IMG/VR virus record: IMGVR_UViG_3300005253_000361
Coordinates: 53,124-117,123 of that record
Origin: a virus
Direction: 5' to 3' (one strand)
Length of the DNA: 64,000 nucleotides
The notes under the pieces were generated by a model. That model had not been told where the DNA came from. It ran no database searches and saw only the letters and a program-made list of their open reading frames with translations. How positions within the stretch are numbered: the first letter of the stretch is position 1; each line of letters starts with the position of its first letter. Position numbers and translations under genes: made by a program. Below are positions 42,252 to 49,488 of this stretch, in pieces.

Positions 42252-43082
42252 TCACACGAAGCAATAGCCCGAACACTCTTCCCCCTCGAGATCGAGGTTC
42301 TCCTCGGATAGATCGAGATCGCGAAGCGGCTGGCAGCTCCGGTGGATGTAGAGCTTCGACTCCACCCCACCACGCCGGCGCTTGTCGAAGTCACGAATCG
42401 CTTCGTCGAAGCTGCAGACGTCCTCCCAGTCCTCCGGCCAGTCGGTCTTCATGTAGCGCCAGAAGGCATTGTTGTGGTAGGGGCAGCCGATGCAGCTGGA
42501 CTTCATGACGGGCGGGAAGTCGTTGTCGGCGAGCCAATCGATACAATCCTGGCGCGACATGCTGAGCTCGATCAGCGGATGGCGGTTGATCTGCCAAGGC
42601 AGTCGCGACTGCTTGATCCGAAAGACCTCATCGGTCGAAATGCCGAGCCAGGTCTCGACGAGGTGCTTAGTCTTCGCGTACTTTTTGTACCCGAGGAGCT
42701 CGCGGATCTTCCGACAGATCGGATCGATCTTGTACTCGCGGGTGCACTGCCGACGGAGTCGTCCCTCGCGCTTCTTGTCAGGGTGCTTGGTGAAGAACGG
42801 GATCGCAGCGAACCGGGTCGCGTGCAGGAAGTCGTCGCGGATGTTCCCGACCGAAACCGTATGGATCGTGAAGCCTCGCTCGGCCGCCCACTCGGTCATC
42901 CACCTGACGGTCTCGTAGACCGGCGCGGGCTCCCAGCCGGTGTCGGCGAAGATCGCGCAATCGGCAGCCGGCTCGATCTCCCCCAGGACACTGAGCGCGA
43001 TCATGGCGGTTGACTGGACGCCACCGCCGTACGAGATGGTGCGGTAGTCGGGTGGATTACTCTTGTCTACAAACCGGCCCAT
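42252..43082 (-). CDS. PP-loop ATPase, PAPS reductase-like
   Basis: A 276-residue protein. SYGGGVQSTAM (17-27) is the SGGxxS PP-loop; DTGWEP and RQCTREYKIDPICRKIRE are typical of the PAPS reductase/adenylyl-transfer family common in phages; SSCIGCPYHNN near 200 and a terminal CSGYC may bind metal. Related proteins adenylate or sulfurate nucleic-acid bases, but true PAPS reduction is unlikely. Its neighbours are the radical SAM and deoxyribosyltransferase-like genes. A TGAGGG element precedes it. Confidence 0.75.
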   Translation of the reverse strand: MGRFVDKSNPPDYRTISYGGGVQSTAMIALSVLGEIEPAADCAIFADTGWEPAPVYETVRWMTEWAAERGFTIHTVSVGNIRDDFLHATRFAAIPFFTKHPDKKREGRLRRQCTREYKIDPICRKIRELLGYKKYAKTKHLVETWLGISTDEVFRIKQSRLPWQINRHPLIELSMSRQDCIDWLADNDFPPVMKSSCIGCPYHNNAFWRYMKTDWPEDWEDVCSFDEAIRDFDKRRRGGVESKLYIHRSCQPLRDLDLSEENLDLEGEECSGYCFV

Positions 43083-43098
43083 AGGACCAGCCCTCCTT

Positions 43099-43109
43099 CC
43101 CCTCAGTCG
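43099..43109 (-). promoter_or_regulatory. TGAGGG element upstream of PP-loop gene
   Basis: The minus strand reads CCGACTGAGGGGAAGGAGG; the hexamer ends 17 nt before the start. Confidence 0.6.
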
Positions 43110-43121
43110 GATTTGAACGCG

Positions 43122-43367
43122 CTACTTGCTGGTGTGAACCCGCATTCGATGCCTGCGGACGGGCCTCTTTCGGTTGTGGCGTCGGGAGGCAGCGACTACG
43201 CGCCTCTTGCGTCGGCGTTCCCCGCTCGACAGACGCTTGGGTAGAGTGGCCTTCTCACGGCCGTTATGCCGGTGGATCTTGGGCGGCTTCCAGGCGCGGA
43301 GCAGGTCGCGACCGACCTTCCGCATGACCTCATCCTTACTGCCGAGCAGACGCTCGATGATATTCAA
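43122..43367 (-). CDS. Small, strongly basic protein
   Basis: An 81-residue protein whose second half is almost all Arg, Lys and His (SSGERRRKRRVVAASRRHNR). It probably binds nucleic acid. ATG 43367 has GAGGGGGAA upstream. Unknown role. Confidence 0.65.
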   Translation of the reverse strand: MNIIERLLGSKDEVMRKVGRDLLRAWKPPKIHRHNGREKATLPKRLSSGERRRKRRVVAASRRHNRKRPVRRHRMRVHTSK

Positions 43368-43379
43368 GGTTCCCCCTCC

Positions 43380-43553
43380 TCAGCTGCGCTTCGGCTCCAC
43401 GAAAAACCGGTGACGGTTTCCGCCACTAGCTTCAGTCACGTAGAACCCCCCGCCTACGAACTCCTCAATGTACCGTAGGCTGTCGGCGAGACGCTTGAGA
43501 TGCTCGACCTTCTGCTCTTCGAGTTTGAGTCGCCGCATCTCGTAAGCCTTCAT
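43380..43553 (-). CDS. Hypothetical protein, 57 residues
   Basis: ATG 43553 overlaps the stop of the deoxyribosyltransferase-like gene. A helical start (MKAYEMRRLKLEEQKVEHLK) is followed by GGGFYVTEASGGNRHRFFVEP. Unknown function. Confidence 0.6.
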   Translation of the reverse strand: MKAYEMRRLKLEEQKVEHLKRLADSLRYIEEFVGGGFYVTEASGGNRHRFFVEPKRS

Positions 43554-44068
43554 CGCTGATCGCCCCCTACCGTGGACTCCGGATCGGGGTCGGTGCAATC
43601 AACTTCTCCCCGAGCCCCAAAAGCCGCCCCCGGGGTAAAAGCGTCGATCGCCTTCTGGGTGTCGCCCGGAGACCACCGAACCATTGCGGCGAGCCGCGCG
43701 ATGGATTCCAGCATCGTGATCCCATCGTTGAGAGTCTCAAGTACGATCGGCCCGGCGTGCTGTATGATGGCGGCGTACTTCTGGAACGACTCATCCCGGA
43801 GCGACTTGCGGTCCACCAGAATGACCCGCTTGCCCAGCCCGAGTCCGTAACCGATCTCGAACGCGGCCCCGATACCCAACGGGTTGTCCTGCTCGATGTA
43901 GGCGAAGATCAGGTCGGCGTGTTGGATGCCGAGCATGTCCCAGAAGGCGTACTGGGCCGGCGGCTTGAGCCCGTGTTGCGCGGGGTTGATATAGCTGTGG
44001 TCCGGGACCGCGGCCATGACGCGGTCCTGCCAGCCGGAGTGCATCCCGCCAGCGAGATAGATGATCAT
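43550..44068 (-). CDS. Nucleoside 2-deoxyribosyltransferase-like protein
   Basis: A 172-residue protein. IYLAGGMHSGWQDRV opens a Rossmann-like fold, DLIFAYIEQDNPLGIGAAFEIGYGLGLGKRVILVD carries the expected Glu of the GxAxEIG motif. These enzymes exchange bases between deoxynucleosides and often accompany modified-nucleotide pathways. A hairpin TGAGGG element lies upstream. Confidence 0.7.
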   Translation of the reverse strand: MIIYLAGGMHSGWQDRVMAAVPDHSYINPAQHGLKPPAQYAFWDMLGIQHADLIFAYIEQDNPLGIGAAFEIGYGLGLGKRVILVDRKSLRDESFQKYAAIIQHAGPIVLETLNDGITMLESIARLAAMVRWSPGDTQKAIDAFTPGAAFGARGEVDCTDPDPESTVGGDQR

Positions 44069-44089
44069 TGGTTCCCCTCTCCTTTATCC

Positions 44090-44105
44090 CCGACCCCTCA
44101 GTCGG
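44090..44105 (-). promoter_or_regulatory. Hairpin TGAGGG element upstream of deoxyribosyltransferase-like gene
   Basis: CCGAC-TGAGGG-GTCGG on the minus strand: five perfect pairs closing the conserved loop, followed by a separate AAGGAG ribosome site. Confidence 0.65.
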
Positions 44106-44323
44106 TGGGTAGTTCTGGCCGCGCCACTGACAAGAATGCGCCAGTAACCCGGGGGAATTAGGCTAAAGCGGACTAAAAATGATGGTTACGGGGCCGCAAG
44201 GTGATTTCCCGCTGACCCAACGGGGACAAGGGTTTGCGCCGATTGCCGACCAACGTCGTCAACGCTGCGACCAAAATCAGTAGTACCATCGTGCGCAAGC
44301 ATTTTCCTCTTTATCGTCGACAC
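44106..44323. other. Non-coding region downstream of integrase, candidate attP region
   Basis: About 220 bases with no credible gene. They contain one copy of a 17-base direct repeat whose second copy is inside the 3' end of the integrase gene. This is a common place for attP in temperate phages. Confidence 0.4.
44127..44143. repeat. 17-base direct repeat, copy outside integrase
   Basis: CTGACAAGAATGCGCCA, identical to 44347-44363 and in the same orientation; a candidate integrase arm site or attachment core. Confidence 0.55.
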
Positions 44324-45448
44324 TTACGAGTTCGCTGTTTTCCGCGCTGACAAGAATGCGCCATATTCACTGACCGCCGCCAGCAATATATCGTCTGAAG
44401 TGTGGTCGTACTGCACGGTCGTCCGGATGTCCGCGTGACCCAAGAGCTGCTGCGCCGCCCGAACACCTGACCGCGCCACCACCGACGTTGCGAAGTCATG
44501 CCGCAGTGTGTGCATCACAACATCGTCCGCCAACCCCATCACGCCCCGGTCGGCGAGCCACCACCCGCTGAGCGCTATCGGTAGGATCCCGAGCAACGTG
44601 TTGGAATACTCCGGGGCCCACACGGAGTCTGCCGCGATCGGATGAGCACTCGGGCCGCGTAGCGTCGGGGCGACCGCGATGAACTCGTGGGCAAGGTCGA
44701 CCGTCCCGGGCGACAGCGGAAAGTTACGTACCTTCCCCTTGCCGTTGAGTCGGACGAACGGATGCGGGATCGCGGTGAACTCGAACGACGCCGAGGCGAG
44801 CTTGCACAATTCGGAGCGACGGCATCCGGTCGCGAGCATGAGACGCCACACCGGACTACGGATCCCACCGAACTCCCAGATGGTGGTGCGCTCTTCGTCG
44901 GTCAACGATCGATTCGCCTGCTCGGTCGAGCGAGCTGGCATCGCGCCCTTGACCGGGTTAGTCGTAACATAACCCATCTGCTCCGCAAAGCTGAAGAACG
45001 CCCGAACGATACTGCACTGCAGATAGACCGTCCGGAGGGCTAGCCCGAGCGCCACCTGGTTGACCTTAAACTGAGTGAACTGCGATGTGTTGATCTGGTC
45101 CACGTACCGCCACCCACGCGTCTTGGCGTAACCGACAAACGTCTCGGTCTCACGCTGGTATTTCAAAATCGTTTGCCACGAGAGCCCGTCCGCTTGCCGC
45201 GAGGCCAGAAACAAATCCCGCAGCTCCGTCAGCGAAACACGTTCCTGAAGGACCGGAGGTCCACCCATCAGATAGTAGGCATCGAGCTCACGCACCCGAT
45301 GGAGCGCCGCCTCCTCGGTCCAGAACTCGGGCCGCACGGGGCAACCCCACGAACGTAAAAAGTTGCGCCAGGCTCGGCAGTCCACTACCCACTTTCCGCT
45401 CCCCAGCTTCGTCGCTCGCGGGTGAAACGGTTGCTTCGATCGCGGCAC
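44324..45448 (-). CDS. int: Tyrosine recombinase (integrase)
   Basis: A 374-residue protein. It has an arm-binding N-terminus (GSGKWVVDCRAWRNFL), a SAM-like core-binding domain (about 70-165) and the catalytic set Arg210 (TGCRRSEL), a Lys in NGKGKVRNF, His313-x-x-Arg316 (HTLRHDF), His338 (LLGHAD) and Tyr347. The set is complete, so the enzyme should be active. The start is GTG 45448 with GGAGG seven bases before, inside the overlapping excisionase-like gene. It implies a temperate life cycle or site-specific resolution. Confidence 0.92.
   Translation of the reverse strand: MPRSKQPFHPRATKLGSGKWVVDCRAWRNFLRSWGCPVRPEFWTEEAALHRVRELDAYYLMGGPPVLQERVSLTELRDLFLASRQADGLSWQTILKYQRETETFVGYAKTRGWRYVDQINTSQFTQFKVNQVALGLALRTVYLQCSIVRAFFSFAEQMGYVTTNPVKGAMPARSTEQANRSLTDEERTTIWEFGGIRSPVWRLMLATGCRRSELCKLASASFEFTAIPHPFVRLNGKGKVRNFPLSPGTVDLAHEFIAVAPTLRGPSAHPIAADSVWAPEYSNTLLGILPIALSGWWLADRGVMGLADDVVMHTLRHDFATSVVARSGVRAAQQLLGHADIRTTVQYDHTSDDILLAAVSEYGAFLSARKTANS
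44347..44363. repeat. 17-base direct repeat, copy within integrase 3' end
   Basis: Identical to 44127-44143; here it encodes part of the last integrase codons (GAFLSA). Confidence 0.55.
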
Positions 45449-45602
45449 TCTTTACCTCCTCTACCCACTGGCGGGGAATTCGGGCGCGGGAACCGATACG
45501 GACGCTCGGGACCTTCCCGTCGTGCACCCAATGCCAGGCGGTTTGGTAGTGGACGCCGAAGACGTCCGCGAGCTCCTGGACCGTCAGGAACTCAGCCTTC
45601 AT
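45288..45602 (-). CDS. Excisionase-like winged-helix protein overlapping integrase
   Basis: A 104-residue protein. Residues 1-50 (FLTVQELADVFGVHYQTAWHWVHDGKVPSVRIGSRARIP) are a MerR/Xis-type HTH_17. The last ~50 codons overlap the integrase gene in another frame, an unusually long overlap (161 bases). It probably directs excision or controls integrase. Confidence 0.75.
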   Translation of the reverse strand: MKAEFLTVQELADVFGVHYQTAWHWVHDGKVPSVRIGSRARIPRQWVEEVKSAAIEATVSPASDEAGERKVGSGLPSLAQLFTFVGLPRAARVLDRGGGAPSGA

Positions 45603-45641
45603 GTTACTGCCCCAGGGATCTGCATTCCCCCTCCTTTGGCC

Positions 45642-45659
45642 CGCGACCCCTCAGTCGCG
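45642..45659 (-). promoter_or_regulatory. Hairpin TGAGGG element upstream of excisionase-like gene
   Basis: CGCGAC-TGAGGG-GTCGCG on the minus strand, six perfect pairs around the loop; AAAGGAGGGGG follows as the ribosome site. Confidence 0.7.
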
Positions 45660-45667
45660 AGACAGTG

Positions 45668-45766
45668 TCAGTCGAACGGTATTGGCTCCGGATACCTCGA
45701 GAGCCTCCAGGCGTTCCGGATGCCGGCCCCGCAGACCAGCCGGATGAATCGGATCAGACGCTTCAT
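45668..45766 (-). CDS. Micro-protein, 32 residues
   Basis: MKRLIRFIRLVCGAGIRNAW onward: a short cationic amphipathic peptide. A TGAGGG element and AAGGAGG lie just upstream of ATG 45766, the same arrangement as at proven genes, which supports translation. It could be a leader or a membrane-active peptide. Confidence 0.45.
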   Translation of the reverse strand: MKRLIRFIRLVCGAGIRNAWRLSRYPEPIPFD

Positions 45767-45782
45767 CGATCTGGCCCTCCTT

Positions 45783-45792
45783 CCCCTCAGTC
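45783..45792 (-). promoter_or_regulatory. TGAGGG element upstream of 32-residue micro-gene
   Basis: The minus strand reads ACGACTGAGGGGAAGGAGG; hexamer 17 nt before ATG. Confidence 0.6.
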
Positions 45793-46236
45793 GTACGTGC
45801 AAAACATCTTTTTCGGGTCCCGGTATCCTGTTTACCCCCCGAGCAAAGGACGCCGCATCGAGCACTCAAACCTACCCCGATACAACGTCCCCATAGAGCC
45901 TGCGCGCCCCACCTCCTGACCGAAGGAGCACGCAGCCGAGCGGAAGAGCAGTTGCACCGCATCTCCCGATGACCAAAATCAATGTAGCACAACCCCAGGT
46001 CCCGTGCCCAATCGTGTCGATTCACCCCTCGCCGAATCCCCGACCTTTAAGTACATAAGTTTCAAGCTACGAAAGAACCGTTCCAAGTTTAGTATTCAAG
46101 TACAGGTAGAAAATAAGAATTGAAAGCATGATCAAGAGGTTTTAGAGAGAAGAATAAACATAACCCCCCATGAATAATCTTATGGGACCTTTGTAGTAGA
46201 CTAAAGAGCGTTCTATTCAATTTTGTTTCCAGCCGC
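45793..46236. other. Non-coding, partly AT-rich region
   Basis: About 440 bases without a convincing gene. 46030-46236 is distinctly AT-rich compared with the rest of the window. A minus-strand TTGGGC...TGCTACAT pair near 46013-45985 could be a promoter for the micro-gene and xis-int, but the match is weak. Confidence 0.4.
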
Positions 46237-46560
46237 CTAATCGGCAAGAATAATCCTCTGCTCTTCCTTGCCGCCGGCTCCCAGCGCAAGACCTGCCTCA
46301 TTGCACACAACGTCAAGCAGTTCAATGCGCGCCTGCTCGACCGTCAGGCCCTGGAGTTCAGCGTACGTGGTTGCAACCCTGCCGAGCTCTTCCTCGAACA
46401 GCGCCCCGGTCTTGTTTTGGCCTGCGTGCAGGAACGCTAGGTAGTCCAGCGGGTCAAACTCCCCTGGCGGCAGCTCCACCAGGAGTACGGCCTCGAGGTC
46501 GCCTTCCTGCTCCCCGGGTGTCGCGATCAACTGCAGACGGAATACGTGTGGCTCGGGCAT
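46237..46560 (-). CDS. Hypothetical protein
   Basis: A 107-residue acidic protein with PEPHVFRLQLIATPGEQEGD and a helical middle (ELGRVATTYAELQGLTVEQARIELLDVV). It is the first sizeable gene of the leftward arm and is preceded by a TGAGGG element and AAGGA. Probably an early gene; no family recognised. Confidence 0.65.
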   Translation of the reverse strand: MPEPHVFRLQLIATPGEQEGDLEAVLLVELPPGEFDPLDYLAFLHAGQNKTGALFEEELGRVATTYAELQGLTVEQARIELLDVVCNEAGLALGAGGKEEQRIILAD

Positions 46561-46574
46561 CTGGTGTCTTCCTT

Positions 46575-46582
46575 CCCCTCAG
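46575..46582 (-). promoter_or_regulatory. TGAGGG element upstream of 46237-46560 gene
   Basis: The minus strand reads CACCCTGAGGGGAAGGAAG; hexamer 15 nt before ATG. Confidence 0.55.
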
Positions 46583-46635
46583 GGTGATAGATTCCTGAAT
46601 TGTGACGGGGGCCTATGGTTCGAAGCAATGAAGTC

Positions 46636-46698
46636 CTACCCGGCCCACAGGAATTGACTGCCTCCGTAGTCTTGTGTCATAGTGTTGCTCGGGTACAC
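46636..46698 (-). CDS. Very short reading frame, possible leader peptide (20 residues)
   Basis: GTG 46698 follows AAGGAGG by eight bases and is preceded by a TGAGGG element; the peptide ends QFLWAG. It opens the leftward arm, so a leader or attenuator peptide is conceivable. Translation is inferred only from the signals. Confidence 0.3.
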   Translation of the reverse strand: MYPSNTMTQDYGGSQFLWAG

Positions 46699-46713
46699 CG
46701 AGTTCTCCTCCTT

Positions 46714-46724
46714 CCCCTCAGTCG
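46714..46724 (-). promoter_or_regulatory. TGAGGG element upstream of 20-residue frame
   Basis: The minus strand reads ACCGACTGAGGGGAAGGAGG, the outermost copy on the left arm. Confidence 0.6.
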
Positions 46725-46832
46725 GTAGGTGAACGCAGTAGCCGGATACCCGACGAGTTTGGCCGCGAGGTTTTGCGAGGTTCCCCCTCCTTTCCTCGCG
46801 GCCTTCTCTTTTGTGGGTATGATTAGGTCCGG

Positions 46833-46860
46833 CGAACTCATCTATGCTACGTTGAGTTCG
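46833..46860. promoter_or_regulatory. Operator-like inverted repeat in the divergent region
   Basis: CGAACTCA and TGAGTTCG flank 12 bases (TCTATGCTACGT). The perfect eight-base arms around a TATGCT hexamer suggest a repressor site over a promoter. Confidence 0.45.
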
Positions 46861-46954
46861 TATGGATCCTCTGGCGCCGGGAATCTCGTCAGCCATCCAA
46901 GCGATCGAGGTTCCCGGCCACCTCCATACAGTTTTGGTTCGGGTGCGGAGTTGC

Positions 46955-46983
46955 TTGACCTAACCGGTCACATCACGCATGCT
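46955..46983 (+). promoter_or_regulatory. Candidate sigma70-type promoter for the rightward arm
   Basis: TTGACC, 17 bases, then CATGCT. A TGACC-TAACC-GGTCA inverted repeat overlaps the -35 box and could bind a regulator. Confidence 0.4.
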
Positions 46984-47018
46984 GCCTGAACACGCAACGC
47001 AAGTTCTCTTTCGCGTCA

Positions 47019-47036
47019 GTCGGATGAGGGTCCGAC
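47019..47036 (+). promoter_or_regulatory. Hairpin TGAGGG element upstream of first rightward gene
   Basis: GTCGGA-TGAGGG-TCCGAC: six perfect pairs around the conserved loop, followed by AGGAGGGGG and GTG 47061. Confidence 0.7.
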
Positions 47037-47060
47037 GGGTCGCGCACAGGAGGGGGAGTC

Positions 47061-47294
47061 GTGACGTACTTCCGACGATTCATCTGCCGACGTCTCGGCC
47101 ACACGTACGTCATCCGTCGCTTCCGTCGCCACCGCAAGATCCTCGGTTGGGAGGAATGTCTCGTGTGCGGCCATCAGCCTGCCGCGACCGCGTGGCATAA
47201 GGCCCATACCGGAACCAGGCTCCCGACGCCCCTTTGTCGCTCCGACAAGATCCCGCGGATCCGGGGGCTCGTTGGGCTCGAGGTGGCCGAGTGA
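47061..47294 (+). CDS. Small basic CxxC protein
   Basis: A 77-residue protein. GTG 47061 follows AGGAGGGGGAGTC. Arg/His-rich N-terminus (RRFICRRLGHTYVIRRFRRHRK) then ECLVCGHQP, half a zinc ribbon. Probably a nucleic-acid-binding early protein. Confidence 0.6.
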   Translation: MTYFRRFICRRLGHTYVIRRFRRHRKILGWEECLVCGHQPAATAWHKAHTGTRLPTPLCRSDKIPRIRGLVGLEVAE

Positions 47295-47935
47295 TGGTTG
47301 GGCTCCCGGGCATCCCGCTTCAGTTTTCCCTCACCTCACGCATTCCGGTCGGGTGGGATCGAATCGACCGAGTTGAGTTCGAGACCGGTGATCTCGTATT
47401 CGTGCGGGGCCGGGGTCGGATCTCTCGGCTCATCTGCTGGTTCAGCCGGTCGGTCGGCGAGGCTCCCACGTTCGCATCACATGTTGGGATGGTGCTGGAT
47501 CCCGAGCGCCAGTCTCTCATCGAGGCGCTCCGAACGGTCGTGATTCGGCGCATCGATTCCTATCGGGGCGAGGCTGACGTGATGGTAATTCGGCTCCCGC
47601 ACGGACTGTTGTCGTCGGAGCGCGTGGTGATGCGCGAGCAGGCTATCAAATACCTCAAGCACAGGTACGGGTACCTGAAAATCATCGTGCACGCGCTCGA
47701 TCATTTGCTCGTCAAAGACCGCTACGTGTTCCGTCGACTCGCGCGCCTGGATGACTACCCAATCTGCAGTTGGCTCGTCGCGTACGTGTACAAGAGGGTA
47801 TTGAATTATCGGTTCGGTGAATTGCCCAACCTGGTGTCGCCGGACGACATGTTGGACCACTGCCAGGTGCGGGACTGGCACCTCGTGTGGGCCGACAGCT
47901 ACTCAACCGTGAGGGATTTCGACATAGCCACGTGA
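47294..47935 (+). CDS. Permuted NlpC/P60-like (YiiX-type) papain-fold protein
   Basis: A 213-residue protein from ATG 47294, overlapping the upstream stop. TGDLVFVRGRGRISRLICWF leads to SHVGMVLD (His63), and YPICSWLVAYVYKR (Cys158) comes later. His before Cys is the circularly permuted order of YiiX/YaeF-type NlpC/P60 proteins, which cleave peptides or lipid-linked amides. It may process peptidoglycan or a host protein early in infection. Substrate unknown. Confidence 0.65.
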   Translation: MVGLPGIPLQFSLTSRIPVGWDRIDRVEFETGDLVFVRGRGRISRLICWFSRSVGEAPTFASHVGMVLDPERQSLIEALRTVVIRRIDSYRGEADVMVIRLPHGLLSSERVVMREQAIKYLKHRYGYLKIIVHALDHLLVKDRYVFRRLARLDDYPICSWLVAYVYKRVLNYRFGELPNLVSPDDMLDHCQVRDWHLVWADSYSTVRDFDIAT

Positions 47936-47959
47936 GGGCGTGGCGGGAGGGGGAGACCG

Positions 47960-48016
47960 ATGAAAATTCTGCTAGCACTGCAGGCTGCCCGACGTTACCT
48001 GGAGGCCGGGTTGTGA
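47960..48016 (+). CDS. Very short reading frame (18 residues)
   Basis: ATG 47960 follows GGGAGGGGGAGACCG; the peptide is MKILLALQAARRYLEAGL. Its stop overlaps GTG of the next gene, so it may only serve translational coupling. Confidence 0.35.
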   Translation: MKILLALQAARRYLEAGL

Positions 48017-48204
48017 GCTGTCTTCGGCAGGGAATTTTTCTCCGGGGAACATTTGGCTCACATGACTACCAGATGACCCCGCCTGTTCTTGTGATGTGCC
48101 CCGCGGGTGTTCCGTGGTACCAGTCGATCAAGTGCTGCACGAAGTGCGGCGACACGGAAACCGTGTGGCTCGGCCGACCGCCCGAGGCGGAGGCCTGCCT
48201 GTGA
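48013..48204 (+). CDS. Small zinc-ribbon-like protein
   Basis: A 63-residue protein from GTG 48013 (TGGAGG seven bases before). Contains KCCTKCGDTETVWLG, a single CxxC knuckle. Unknown function. Confidence 0.5.
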   Translation: MSCLRQGIFLRGTFGSHDYQMTPPVLVMCPAGVPWYQSIKCCTKCGDTETVWLGRPPEAEACL

Positions 48205-48398
48205 TTCTCGCCCTTGGGATCTCGGTCACGACCTCGACCGCCAATTGGAATCTCGCGGTGATCCTCGATCCCCGCATCTGGACGCCAACGTACCAGTGCG
48301 AGGAGCGCCCCGTGGCTACGACCCGGCGGTTTCTGATGTTCGCCCTCGGGCGCGTCACGCACACGCAACTGCGTGAGATCGCGGGAGGGGAGCTGTGA
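48201..48398 (+). CDS. Hypothetical protein, 65 residues
   Basis: GTG 48201 overlaps the preceding stop and has GGAGG seven bases upstream. Sequence LALGISVTTSTANWNLAVILDP suggests a beta hairpin; no family recognised. The stop overlaps the glycosyltransferase start. Confidence 0.5.
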   Translation: MILALGISVTTSTANWNLAVILDPRIWTPTYQCEERPVATTRRFLMFALGRVTHTQLREIAGGEL

Positions 48399-49216
48399 TG
48401 AGCTATCCCAAGATCGCTGGCGTGACTCGAGTCCGAAACGAAGAGCACATCCTCCTGGACACGCTCGACTACTACAGCAAAATCTGCACCCACGGCATCT
48501 TCGCTCTCGACGAGGCCTCGACCGATGCCACCCCGGAGATCTTGATCGCCAGTCCGGACGTCCGGCACATGATCGAGGTTCCGACGCTCGAAACCGATCC
48601 AGGCAAGCGGCGGGCGTTCGAGGGGTGGGGCCGGCAGCAACCTTGTGACGCCGCCATCGAGTCAGGTGCCGAATGGATCCTGTACTTCGACGCCGACGAG
48701 CATATCGAGTTCGACTTCGAGTCGTTCGACTACAGCAGCTGGGACGCCGTATCGTTCCGGCTGTTCGATTTCTACATCACCCCAGAAGATATCGACGGCT
48801 TCGGCACCTGGGAGATTCCAGAGGGGCGCCCCGACGAGTGGCGGACCTATGGGTGGAAGTGCCGCGGCTGGATCGGCCCCGAGTACCGCGACATCCCGAT
48901 GCTGTTCCGAGTCAGTCAACCAGACCCAGAAGGGGAGCATCGGTACCCAAAGTTCCACGACCGTATCCCGGAGATGCAGCCGAGTTGCCGCACCTTCGTG
49001 GCCGGCTACGACGGCTGCGTCCGCCACTACGGGAAGGCGATCTCGATCGTCGAATGGGAGGCGACCTGCGACTACTACGCGCGGTACCAGCCAGAGCCGT
49101 TCAAATCCAAGTGGGAGGCGCGCCGCGGTCACGCGATCCATTACCTGTCCGATTTCGGGCAACCCCTATGCCGGTGGGTGGACCGAGAGCGTTTCGGTAT
49201 CCCGCTGGTTAATTGA
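48398..49216 (+). CDS. Family 2 glycosyltransferase
   Basis: A 272-residue GT-A enzyme. It opens KIAGVTRVRNEEHILLDTLDYYS, has ALDEASTDATPEIL and the metal site WILYFDADEHIEF near 99-111. The C-terminal part (VRHYGKAI, YYARYQPEPFKSKWEARRG) resembles unit 2 of the large glycosyltransferase on the left arm. Its acceptor is unknown; early-arm position allows host-surface or virion modification. Confidence 0.8.
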   Translation: MSYPKIAGVTRVRNEEHILLDTLDYYSKICTHGIFALDEASTDATPEILIASPDVRHMIEVPTLETDPGKRRAFEGWGRQQPCDAAIESGAEWILYFDADEHIEFDFESFDYSSWDAVSFRLFDFYITPEDIDGFGTWEIPEGRPDEWRTYGWKCRGWIGPEYRDIPMLFRVSQPDPEGEHRYPKFHDRIPEMQPSCRTFVAGYDGCVRHYGKAISIVEWEATCDYYARYQPEPFKSKWEARRGHAIHYLSDFGQPLCRWVDRERFGIPLVN

Positions 49217-49227
49217 GGAGAGGAAAT

Positions 49228-49488
49228 ATGAAGTTACGCATCGTAGTTGCTGTCATCATTCTCGCGCTCGGGACTCTGGCCTGTGCCGACACCTTTACGG
49301 CCAAGATTGCGGCCTACGGCGAGAGCCATTCGATTAAGTGTTATTCGGGCGGTGTCGTGATCTACGAGGGCACCTCGACCGGGAAGGTCACGTCCCCGGT
49401 GGACAGTGACGGCTACCAGTTCAAGTCGATGGAGACCGGCCGGCTTACCGAGGTATCGGGTGAGTGCATCATCGAGACGTTCGACTGA
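49228..49488 (+). CDS. Small secreted protein
   Basis: An 86-residue protein from ATG 49228 (GAGGAGAGG upstream). The N-terminus MKLRIVVAVIILALGTLACA is a signal peptide; Cys19 could be a lipobox cysteine, although TLAC is a weak match. The mature part has two further Cys (IKCYS, GECII). Small envelope proteins of this kind sometimes block superinfection. Confidence 0.6.
   Translation: MKLRIVVAVIILALGTLACADTFTAKIAAYGESHSIKCYSGGVVIYEGTSTGKVTSPVDSDGYQFKSMETGRLTEVSGECIIETFD

Larger units (their letters stand above)
46699..47060. promoter_or_regulatory. Divergent control region between the two arms
   Basis: About 360 bases without a gene separate leftward and rightward transcription. The region holds an inverted repeat (46833-46860), a rightward promoter candidate (46955-46983) and a hairpin TGAGGG element (47019-47036). 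Confidence 0.6.

Noticed and set aside
46089-46325. A 78-codon minus-strand frame in the AT-rich region
   Set aside because: It overlaps the better-supported gene at 46237-46560 and has no ribosome site.
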